A DNA stretch of 5,218 nucleotides from an uncultured Clostridia bacterium (GTDB lineage: Bacteria > Bacillota > Clostridia > Oscillospirales > Ruminococcaceae): contig CAMEPN010000158.1 of NCBI GenBank assembly GCA_945931735.1, forward strand, positions 1-5,218, in the 5' to 3' direction. Numbering within the stretch: the first letter of the stretch is position 1; each line of letters starts with the position of its first letter. The position numbers and the translations under genes were made by a program. Positions 1 through 5,047 of the stretch are shown here, one piece after another. The notes beneath the pieces were generated by a model. That model saw only the letters and a program-made list of their open reading frames with translations. It was not told the DNA's origin and did no database searches.

Positions 1-15
1 AAGCGAAAATCATTT

Positions 16-30
16 CCGCGCGAAGCGCGG
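16..30. repeat. GC-rich perfect hairpin, possible dispersed palindrome
   Basis: CCGCGC (16-21) and GCGCGG (25-30) are perfect inverted repeats around a GAA loop, giving a very stable small hairpin. It lies in a stretch (1-78) with no convincing gene: frame 2 is open from the left edge to a TAA at 71-73 and could be the tail of an upstream gene, but the peptide is not recognisable. The element has the look of an intergenic palindromic repeat of the REP type. Only one copy is visible here, so repeat status is a guess. Confidence 0.3.
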
Positions 31-85
31 AGTGCGTGTCGAGGTACCCCGCCAAATTCCCATTTATCTGTAAGATAACAAAATG

Positions 86-125
86 CCCGAGAAGAACACT
101 CGCTTCTCGGGATTAAATTCTTTAC
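86..125 (+). terminator. Terminator-like hairpin of the upstream region
   Basis: CCCGAGAAG (86-94) pairs perfectly with CTTCTCGGG (103-111) across an 8-base loop. On the plus strand it is followed by the modest T-rich tail ATTAAATTCTTT. On the minus strand the tail is CATTTTGTT, which is somewhat better, so the hairpin may work in both directions. It most likely insulates the PilZ/diguanylate cyclase transcription unit from whatever lies to the left. The weak T tract is the reason for moderate confidence. Confidence 0.55.
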
Positions 126-213
126 GGCAGGCACGCCTTGGGGTGCGGTGTTGTTATGTTACCCAAAAAATAATAAAAAAGTTGTTCGATTTTTAGAATT
201 ATTGCATTTCCTC

Positions 214-242
214 TTGATTTTATCGACTGAATAATGTATAAT
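214..242 (+). promoter_or_regulatory. Sigma-A-type promoter for the PilZ/diguanylate cyclase unit
   Basis: TTGATT (214-219) and a perfect TATAAT (237-242) are separated by exactly 17 bases, in an AT-rich stretch (150-260) that contrasts with the GC-rich surroundings. The predicted transcription start near 249 gives a leader of about 105 bases before the PilZ ATG at 354. The -35 matches consensus at 4 of 6 positions and the -10 at 6 of 6. No competing promoter of this quality is seen elsewhere in the window. Confidence 0.8.
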
Positions 243-248
243 GTTAAT

Positions 249-353
249 ATAACTATTATGCCATAAAGTGCGCATTGTGCGGCGGGCTTATGGCAGCGGT
301 TTGCTGCGTCCCGCAGAGCGGTGCTGCGGCTCGAGTTTGTATAAAAGGGTTTG
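249..353 (+). promoter_or_regulatory. Structured 5' leader of the PilZ gene
   Basis: The leader between the predicted transcription start and the PilZ start holds several overlapping hairpins. GCCATAA (260-266) pairs with TTATGGC (288-294) and encloses CGCA/TGCG (271-274/278-281). GCAGC (293-297) pairs with GCTGC (303-307). CTGCG (304-308) pairs with CGCAG (312-316). CCGCAG (311-316) pairs with CTGCGG (324-329). Several of these are mutually exclusive, as expected of a switching leader, but no T tract follows and I recognise no known riboswitch class. In particular I do not see a c-di-GMP-I or c-di-GMP-II aptamer core. It may simply be a structured untranslated region. Confidence 0.35.
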
Positions 354-1037
354 ATGCGTTTGTTATTCAGTAGTAAGATAGTTAAAATTGATATACTGGA
401 CAAAAGCGGCTCGGTAATATTGACGGCGGAGAGAAACTTTAACTTTCCGAAAAATCTCGGCTCTGACGATGAAAGCATACTTATTATAAAAGGCTCTTCA
501 CTCCGTGAACTTGAACATAATACTACTGTAAACGTTATCGCGACTACGAAAGCGGGCGAACGCATAAGATATGCAGGCTCTGTTTCTATGTCAATGGCAA
601 AGCAGCTTAACATCAAGCTCTTCAAGGACGACGGTACAGAGGTGCTCCAGGAGCGGCGCAGGTATTTCAAGATCAAAACGCAGGAAAAAGGCCGCGCACT
701 GTTCTTTATGCGCGGGGAGGAGTCGGTCAGATTTGACGTTCCCGAGGCGATCGAGATACTGGATATCAACATCGGCGGCATTTTTATGAAATGCGCCGGC
801 TGCGCGTTCGAGGAAGAGGATCTTGTCTGCGTTGAGATAGACCTGTTCGTCGACTACAAGCTCAACGCCGTTGTTAAGGTGCTCCGTGTCCAGAAAGACG
901 AGGACGGTGGCGTAAAAGGCTACGGCTGCGAGTTCCAGGGGCTTACCGCCGCGCAGGAGGACTACATCGGAAAGTATATCTACAAGGTCCAGTCCGAGCA
1001 GCGCCAGAAAGAAATGGCACAGGAAATGAAATTTTAA
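354..1037 (+). CDS. PilZ domain protein, YcgR-like c-di-GMP receptor
   Basis: This is a 227-residue cytoplasmic protein with no signal peptide or membrane segment. Residues 1-95 form a beta-rich N-terminal domain like that of YcgR-type flagellar brake proteins. Residues about 100-212 form a PilZ domain. The first c-di-GMP motif is R102-R-Y-F-K106 (family RxxxR), with Lys in place of the second Arg. The second is D137-I-N139-I-G-G142 (family [D/N]xSxxG), with Asn in place of Ser. The usual late YGCEF-type strand is at 190-194. In characterised relatives c-di-GMP binding changes interaction with the flagellar motor or another partner. Here the target is unknown and no flagellar gene is visible. 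I chose ATG at 354, four bases after AAAGGG (344-349). The TTG at 351 would sit too close to that site. The diguanylate cyclase follows 57 bases downstream with no terminator between, so the two are probably cotranscribed from the promoter at 214-242. The family call is firm; ligand binding is inferred because both motifs are altered. Confidence 0.85.
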   Translation: MRLLFSSKIVKIDILDKSGSVILTAERNFNFPKNLGSDDESILIIKGSSLRELEHNTTVNVIATTKAGERIRYAGSVSMSMAKQLNIKLFKDDGTEVLQERRRYFKIKTQEKGRALFFMRGEESVRFDVPEAIEILDINIGGIFMKCAGCAFEEEDLVCVEIDLFVDYKLNAVVKVLRVQKDEDGGVKGYGCEFQGLTAAQEDYIGKYIYKVQSEQRQKEMAQEMKF

Positions 1038-1081
1038 CGCGCCGAAAGGCAGTTTCATCATTTAAAAAATATATTCAACCT

Positions 1082-1089
1082 AGGGGGAG
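1082..1089 (+). promoter_or_regulatory. Strong ribosome binding site of the diguanylate cyclase
   Basis: AGGGGGAG ends five bases before the ATG at 1095 and fixes this start. The strength of the site suggests that the cyclase is translated independently of the upstream PilZ gene, even if cotranscribed with it. Confidence 0.7.
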
Positions 1090-1094
1090 AATCA

Positions 1095-3107
1095 ATGAAC
1101 AACGCAAAGCTAAAGGTCGTCCTGACGGGAATACTGCTTATTTTTGCAATACTTCCCGCGCTTATTCTGGGCGTAGTCGGGACCTTTTCATTGGCAGGGT
1201 ATGAGACCAACGCAAAGACGGATACTCTGAAAACCGTTTCTCTTTCAAAATCTGCGGCGGTTGATCAGGTGTTCTCGGGCTATATCGCGGACGTTAACGT
1301 AATGGCGAAGCTCGACGCGGTCATTGATACCGCAGACAACGGCTCGTCCTCCGCAGACAGCATAATCAAGGCGTATGCGGACAACAACCCCGATGTCCTC
1401 GATATCCTTGTCATCAGCGACAACGGAACTATCGTCGCTTCTGCGAAAGGCTCAAACGGCAGCTTCGAGCATTTTGACAGCGAGGGTATGCCCACCGTTT
1501 CCGCAGTCATGACATGGGAGAAATATCAGACCGACGGAATTTTCGTTTCCAAGGAGATTTACGCCGACCCTGACAGCAAGACGGGCGGCAAGCTCGGTTA
1601 TGTCTGCATGGTAGTTTCCCTCGGCGCTGACAGCAGCCTTGTTAAGGCAATAAACGGTACATATCTCTCGGGCGCTCACCTTGTCCTCGTCGATAACGCG
1701 GGCAACGCGCTCAATTTCGACGGCACAGGCTCCGTAATGAAGAACGGTCAGCTTGACACCGCTTTCTCGAATGAAATACCCAATATGTTCGCGCTGGCGT
1801 CCAACGTTTCAGGCAACAATAATTCCGAAAATATGATTACCGGCAATGCGGGCAAGTACGCTTATGCCTGCGGTATAATCCCGAATGTCACCACATGGAG
1901 ATGGGTCGGCATAGCGGATTCCGGCACATTCGGTTCTTTCTCCACAACAACGAATATCATCGGCTGGGGTGTTATCCTCGTGGTTTGCGCGCTGGCTTCG
2001 CTGGTTGCAATATTCATCATCACAAAATTCGTCGGCAGTATGCATGAAATGCTCAAGACGATGGAAGAGATCGGCAAGGAAGAGGGCAGCAGCGAGGTGC
2101 GCTTCAAGGTCAAGAACCGCAAGAGCGAGCTTGGCGAGATCCAGACATCCTTCAACGAGCTTCTCGACGAGGTATATCTGAGCGAGGAACGCCACCGCAC
2201 TATCGCGGAGCTGTCCGATAATATGCTGTTCGAGTGGGATTTCCACAAGGAGCGTATGTACGTTTCGCCGAACGCGCTGGCTAAGTTTGAGCTGGATCCC
2301 TCGGTTTCCACCCTTTCCAACGGCAAGTTCATCGACTCACTCATGAGCGCCGAGGACGCGGAAAAATATAAGCGCGACATCAACACCCTGCTCAAGAACA
2401 AGAACGGATACAGCGCGGAATATCAGCTCAAGACAAAGAGCGGCGCGGTAATTTGGATATCTCTGAGAGCCGTGTGCATTACCGACCGTCTTGGCGAGCC
2501 GCTGAGAGTTGTCGGGGTAATCACCGATATCGACAACGATAAGAAGATGGAGCTTCAGCTCTCCGAGCGCGCAAGCTACGACTTCCTCTCGCAGCTTTAC
2601 AACAGAAATACGTTCATCAGAACGCTTACCAGCGAGATCGACCGCCGCGGTCAGAACAAGATCGGCATAATGTTCATAGACGTCGACGACTTCAAGTTCA
2701 TCAACGACAGATACGGTCATACCATCGGCGACGAGGTAATTAGATACGTTGCGGACTCTATTAGGAAGAAGGTCGACGACAGGGGCGGCTTTGCGGGTCG
2801 TTTCGGCGGCGACGAATTCGTACTGTGCTATACAAATCAGGAGGATATTGCCAACCTCGAAGCTATCGCGATGAACATAATCGACGAGTTGTATGTAGGA
2901 TATACGACCTCCGACGGCACGATAATCAACGTCCGCGTTTCGATAGGCATTACCTACTGCCCCGAGCATTCCGACAATGTCAACGACCTTATCTCCTACG
3001 CGGATACAGCGATGTATTTCGTTAAGAAGAACGGCAAGACGAACTACCATGTTTATATGCCGGAGGACAGCGCGTCGGGCGAATACATCGACCCCGAGGG
3101 TTATTAA
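1095..3107 (+). CDS. Membrane diguanylate cyclase: Cache-like sensor, HAMP, PAS, GGDEF
   Basis: This 670-residue protein is predicted to make c-di-GMP from two GTP at the inner face of the membrane, under control of an outside signal. It has TM1 at about 8-30, an extracytoplasmic domain at about 36-286 of a size and layout fitting a double Cache sensor, and TM2 at about 288-310. A HAMP-like linker spans about 311-362 (SELGEIQTSFNEL), a PAS domain about 368-485, and the GGDEF domain about 490-655. Catalytic features are intact: metal-binding D529 in DVDDFK, N537 and D546 in the FINDRYGHTIGD stretch, and GGDEF at 571-575. The product-inhibition site (RxxD ending six residues before GGDEF) is absent: the corresponding residues are DRGG, so feedback inhibition is probably lost. 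No EAL or HD-GYP domain is present, so it should be a cyclase only. The preceding PilZ gene is a plausible receptor for its product. The Cache signal cannot be told from sequence. Confidence 0.93.
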   Translation: MNNAKLKVVLTGILLIFAILPALILGVVGTFSLAGYETNAKTDTLKTVSLSKSAAVDQVFSGYIADVNVMAKLDAVIDTADNGSSSADSIIKAYADNNPDVLDILVISDNGTIVASAKGSNGSFEHFDSEGMPTVSAVMTWEKYQTDGIFVSKEIYADPDSKTGGKLGYVCMVVSLGADSSLVKAINGTYLSGAHLVLVDNAGNALNFDGTGSVMKNGQLDTAFSNEIPNMFALASNVSGNNNSENMITGNAGKYAYACGIIPNVTTWRWVGIADSGTFGSFSTTTNIIGWGVILVVCALASLVAIFIITKFVGSMHEMLKTMEEIGKEEGSSEVRFKVKNRKSELGEIQTSFNELLDEVYLSEERHRTIAELSDNMLFEWDFHKERMYVSPNALAKFELDPSVSTLSNGKFIDSLMSAEDAEKYKRDINTLLKNKNGYSAEYQLKTKSGAVIWISLRAVCITDRLGEPLRVVGVITDIDNDKKMELQLSERASYDFLSQLYNRNTFIRTLTSEIDRRGQNKIGIMFIDVDDFKFINDRYGHTIGDEVIRYVADSIRKKVDDRGGFAGRFGGDEFVLCYTNQEDIANLEAIAMNIIDELYVGYTTSDGTIINVRVSIGITYCPEHSDNVNDLISYADTAMYFVKKNGKTNYHVYMPEDSASGEYIDPEGY

Positions 3108-3161
3108 AGCACCGCACATTAAATGCTTTTGCCCTGCTTAGGTCAGGTCAATAAAACACAG

Positions 3162-3190
3162 GGCGGGCAAGAAAATTTGCCCGCCTTTAT
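3162..3190 (+). terminator. Hairpin after the cyclase gene, directly before the parA-like ribosome site
   Basis: GGCGGGCAA (3162-3170) and TTGCCCGCC (3177-3185) form a perfect 9-bp stem with a 6-base loop, followed by TTTATGTT. The T tract is short, so it may be a leaky terminator. It starts 54 bases after the cyclase stop and ends only 10 bases before the Shine-Dalgarno site of the ParA-like gene. The ParA gene must therefore be transcribed through this hairpin, or from a promoter overlapping it. An upstream segment (3129-3136) can compete for the same bases (see findings). Confidence 0.6.
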
Positions 3191-3195
3191 GTTAT

Positions 3196-3210
3196 GGAGG
3201 AATAAATTTG
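3196..3210 (+). promoter_or_regulatory. Ribosome binding site that fixes a TTG start
   Basis: GGAGG (3196-3200) lies seven bases before TTG (3208-3210). No in-frame ATG lies nearby upstream, and the TTG start gives an N-terminus that aligns with Soj proteins residue for residue, with the P-loop lysine at position 16. The rare start codon on a good site suggests deliberately moderated translation. Confidence 0.8.
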
Positions 3211-3984
3211 GCAAAGGTTATTGCTGTGACAAATCAGAAAGGCGGCGTCGGAAAGACAACGACGTGCAGCGCGCTGTGCGGCGGTCTTTCGCTGCGCGGG
3301 AAAAGGGTGCTGGCGGTCGACCTCGACCCGCAGAGCAATCTGAGCTTTTCTCTCGGAATAGAGTCGGACGAGAATTACACGATATATGATGTGCTCAAGG
3401 GAAACTGCGAGCTTGAGGACGCAATTCAGCACGGCGAGATATGCGACGTTGTTCCGTCGAATATCCTGCTTTCGGGGTTGGAACTTGAGATGACGGGCGT
3501 AGGCCGCGAGTATGTCCTGCGCGAGCAGCTCAGCGACGCGGCAGATGACTATGACTATATAATCATCGACACCCCGCCCGCGCTGTCGGTGCTTACGATA
3601 AACGCTTATACCGCCTCGGACGAGCTTATTATCCCGATGATGTGCGAGATACTTTCGCTTCAGGGCATCGCGCAGCTCAAGCAAACGATATTTGCCGTTC
3701 AGCGGTATTACAACAAGTCGCTTTTCGTTCGTGGGATACTTCTCAACAAGTACAATCCCCGCCTGACGCTCACGAAAGAGGTCGAGGAGCTGGCGCAGAT
3801 GATAGCGAAGCAGCTCGACACTGTGATACTGAAAACGCGTATCAGCGCAGGCGTCAGCATAGCGGAGGCTCCCGCGCACGGCGAGAGCATAATCACCTAT
3901 GCACCGAAGTCGAAGTCCGCGCGCGAGTTCAACGCGCTTATCGACGAGCTGACTGCCGACGAGGGAGAGAACGGGGATAAATGA
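3208..3984 (+). CDS. ParA/Soj-family (MinD-type) ATPase
   Basis: This 258-residue cytoplasmic protein is a deviant Walker A ATPase of the ParA/Soj branch. The deviant Walker A is K11-GGVGKT-T18, with signature lysine K11 and P-loop lysine K16. Walker A' is D38-L-D40-PQSN, and Walker B is YIIID121TPP. G12, K16 and D40 fall at the same numbers as in Bacillus subtilis Soj. The C-terminal block around 211-245 (SIAEAP, then PKSKSAREF) matches the conserved end of Soj proteins. The length is typical of the family. Such proteins dimerise on ATP, bind DNA nonspecifically, and are released when a partner stimulates hydrolysis, so they segregate or position a cargo. Here the partner is not ParB: the next gene overlaps by ATGA and encodes a ComFB-like protein. 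Chromosomal soj normally sits beside spo0J, which is missing here, so this is more likely an accessory or positioning ParA than the chromosome partition protein. It starts at TTG with a good ribosome site and lies just downstream of a terminator-like hairpin. Confidence 0.92.
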   Translation: MAKVIAVTNQKGGVGKTTTCSALCGGLSLRGKRVLAVDLDPQSNLSFSLGIESDENYTIYDVLKGNCELEDAIQHGEICDVVPSNILLSGLELEMTGVGREYVLREQLSDAADDYDYIIIDTPPALSVLTINAYTASDELIIPMMCEILSLQGIAQLKQTIFAVQRYYNKSLFVRGILLNKYNPRLTLTKEVEELAQMIAKQLDTVILKTRISAGVSIAEAPAHGESIITYAPKSKSAREFNALIDELTADEGENGDK

Positions 3985-4472
3985 GCGGAAAAAAGAAACC
4001 GAAAACGGCTCCGGAGGAGCGCCCTTACGTCAGCAGCAAGACCCCGCAGGTCATGAAGCTTATCAGCGGTGATCCGCCCGTCAATCCTGTTGTTATTGCG
4101 GGAAAAAGCCGCATTCCGAAGCAGCTTCGCGGAATTGAGCCGCTTTCAAAGGTAATGCGCAGGGACGCCGAGGCGATGCTTGCGCCCGACGAGGAAGAGC
4201 CGACCGTTTCCGTCGACCTTACTCAGGCGGCGATAAAAGAGAATGTTACCGAAACGCTCCGCAGGTTCAACGCGTGCAGCTGCGAAAAATGCGCAGCGGC
4301 GCTGTCGGCGATGGTTTCGGAGGACGCCCCCGCGAGATTTGCGGAGATACCGATGAGCGGCGCGGACGACCCCGCAGGCAGTGTGCCCGAGCTTTATGAG
4401 CCGATAAAGCGCGAGGTTCTCTCGAAAATGATAAGGATACTTATGGGGAATAAGAAACGCAGCTTCCACTGA
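3981..4472 (+). CDS. Small protein with basic N-terminus and ComFB-like domain, probable ParA partner
   Basis: This is a 163-residue soluble protein. Its ATG lies inside the last codons of the ParA-like gene (ATGA overlap), so translation is probably coupled; a GGGG run four bases before the ATG is the only local ribosome site. Residues 1-60 are basic and proline-rich, low in complexity and probably disordered (it opens MSGKKKPK). An acidic patch follows (EEE at 71-73). Residues about 82-155 resemble ComFB: a helix reading NVTETLRRFN, then C99-S-C101-E-K-C104, then a PARF segment (117-120) where ComFB proteins have a P-x-Y-type turn, and a final helix. From memory of the family, the Asp three residues after the last Cys and the later Asn are replaced here by Ala and Glu. 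ComFB proteins occur beside late competence genes in Bacillus, and cyanobacterial members are reported to bind cyclic di-nucleotides. Short basic N-termini are common in proteins that stimulate ParA ATPases, so I infer it is the ParA regulator or cargo adaptor. The domain call is moderate, the role hypothetical. Confidence 0.75.
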   Translation: MSGKKKPKTAPEERPYVSSKTPQVMKLISGDPPVNPVVIAGKSRIPKQLRGIEPLSKVMRRDAEAMLAPDEEEPTVSVDLTQAAIKENVTETLRRFNACSCEKCAAALSAMVSEDAPARFAEIPMSGADDPAGSVPELYEPIKREVLSKMIRILMGNKKRSFH

Positions 4473-4479
4473 AAATATG

Positions 4480-4508
4480 AAATGCACCCGAAAAGGGTGC
4501 ATTTTTGT
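4480..4508 (+). terminator. Strong terminator of the ParA/ComFB-like pair
   Basis: AAATGCACCC (4480-4489) pairs perfectly with GGGTGCATTT (4495-4504) around a GAAAA loop and runs into further T residues to 4506. It begins 7 bases after the ComFB-like stop codon. On the minus strand the stem is followed by CATATTTTC, so it may also stop transcription from the convergent rimI gene, whose stop is at 4571-4573. Confidence 0.9.
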
Positions 4509-4570
4509 CGTGAAGTAATATAAAGCAAAAATATAACATACAGAAATTTGTCGACCGGCGGCAAAATATG

Positions 4571-4996
4571 TCAATCTGTAATATATCTTCTCATTATTAC
4601 AGCATCGTCGTCGCTGTAATACCCCTTGCGGACGGAAATCTGCTCAAAGCCGCATGAGTTGTACAGGGCTATCGCGGGGGCGTTGCGGCTTCTGACTTCA
4701 AGGAAGCACACCGACGCGCCGCGATTTTTCATGCTCCCGATAAACCGCGCGAGCAGCTCGGCGGCTATCCCGCGCCTGCGCAGGTCGGGGTGGACGCATA
4801 TCTGATAAAGCTCGCATTCGTCGGCAGCGAGCTTCCCGAGCGCAAACGCGCATATTTCCCCGCCGCAGACAGTCACCTCGCACAGGGACAGCGGGCTGTC
4901 AAGCTCCTCGCAGAGCATTTCCCGCGTCCAGTCCTTGCCGAAGCAAAGCTGCTCCAGCTCAAAAAGCCTGTCTTTTTCCTTTTCTCCGAAAACCAT
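4571..4996 (-). CDS. rimI: RimI-type ribosomal protein N-alpha-acetyltransferase (GNAT family)
   Basis: This 141-residue cytoplasmic enzyme is predicted to transfer acetyl from acetyl-CoA to a protein N-terminus, classically that of ribosomal protein S18. The N-terminal part carries the ELEQLCFGKDW block typical of RimI. The acetyl-CoA loop is R73-R-R-G76-I-A78, after the ICVHPDLR strand. E100 in LEVR and Y112 in ALYNSCGF have the same spacing as the catalytic Glu and Tyr of enterobacterial RimI. The end has the RKGYY...DDDAVIM signature. The length is normal for the family (about 150). The ATG at 4996-4994 follows a GGGGG run at 5006-5002 by five bases. In many Firmicutes rimI lies with tsaB, tsaE or tsaD; none is visible here. 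Its upstream neighbour on the same strand is a small Cys-containing protein. A terminator hairpin separates them and sits only 8 bases from the ribosome site, so rimI expression probably depends on read-through. Confidence 0.9.
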   Translation of the reverse strand: MVFGEKEKDRLFELEQLCFGKDWTREMLCEELDSPLSLCEVTVCGGEICAFALGKLAADECELYQICVHPDLRRRGIAAELLARFIGSMKNRGASVCFLEVRSRNAPAIALYNSCGFEQISVRKGYYSDDDAVIMRRYITD

Positions 4997-5006
4997 GAAT
5001 ACCCCC

Positions 5007-5037
5007 GAAAAAATGCTCCCGAACGGTCGTCGGGAGC
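5007..5037 (-). terminator. Terminator between the small Cys protein gene and rimI
   Basis: On the minus strand GCTCCCGA (5037-5030) pairs with TCGGGAGC (5022-5015) over a 7-base loop, followed by ATTTTTT (5014-5008). This is a classic intrinsic terminator starting 10 bases after the stop codon of the upstream gene. On the plus strand the same stem is followed by TGGTTTTTT (5038-5046), so it could also work in that direction. The rimI ribosome site begins immediately after the T tract. Confidence 0.85.
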
Positions 5038-5047
5038 TGGTTTTTTA

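Noticed and set aside
249..353. c-di-GMP riboswitch upstream of the PilZ gene
   Set aside because: The leader is structured and the context tempting, but I do not see the conserved core of c-di-GMP-I (GEMM) or c-di-GMP-II aptamers, nor a following terminator.
351..353. TTG at 351 as the PilZ start
   Set aside because: It lies one base after the purine-rich site; the ATG at 354 has better spacing and is the preferred codon.
122..781. Minus-strand open frame of 219 codons across the promoter and PilZ gene
   Set aside because: It crosses the promoter and leader and lies opposite the PilZ gene. It has no ribosome site, its product is Ser/Ile-rich without family features, and the plus-strand gene explains the conservation.
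1026..1058. Hairpin ATGAAA/TTTCAT enclosing GCCGAAAGGC between the PilZ and cyclase genes
   Set aside because: The stem is short and AT-rich at the base and no T tract follows, so it is not a convincing terminator and does not argue against cotranscription.
2337..3119. Minus-strand open frame of 260 codons opposite the cyclase
   Set aside because: It is the complement of the PAS-GGDEF region, whose codon bias keeps the opposite frame open. The product shows no recognisable domain.
3106..3130. Hairpin AAAGCA/TGCTTT just after the cyclase stop
   Set aside because: Six mostly AT pairs with a 12-base loop; the stronger hairpin at 3162-3185 is the better terminator.
3129..3157. Promoter TTGCCC-N17-TAAAAC for the ParA-like gene
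   Set aside because: Spacing is right, but each hexamer matches only 4 of 6, and the start site would fall on the left arm of the hairpin at 3162. It is too weak to list.
3187..3879. Minus-strand open frame of 230 codons opposite the ParA-like gene
   Set aside because: It covers the Walker motifs of a clear ParA gene on the other strand; the peptide is Arg-rich and domainless, so it is a shadow.
3208..3984. Chromosomal soj of the soj-spo0J pair near the origin
   Set aside because: The ATPase is Soj-like, but the overlapping partner is not ParB, no parS-like site is seen, and no origin-linked genes lie nearby.
4146..4574. Minus-strand open frame of 142 codons opposite the ComFB-like gene
   Set aside because: It reads through the terminator and antisense to the ComFB-like gene, with no plausible ribosome site or family match.
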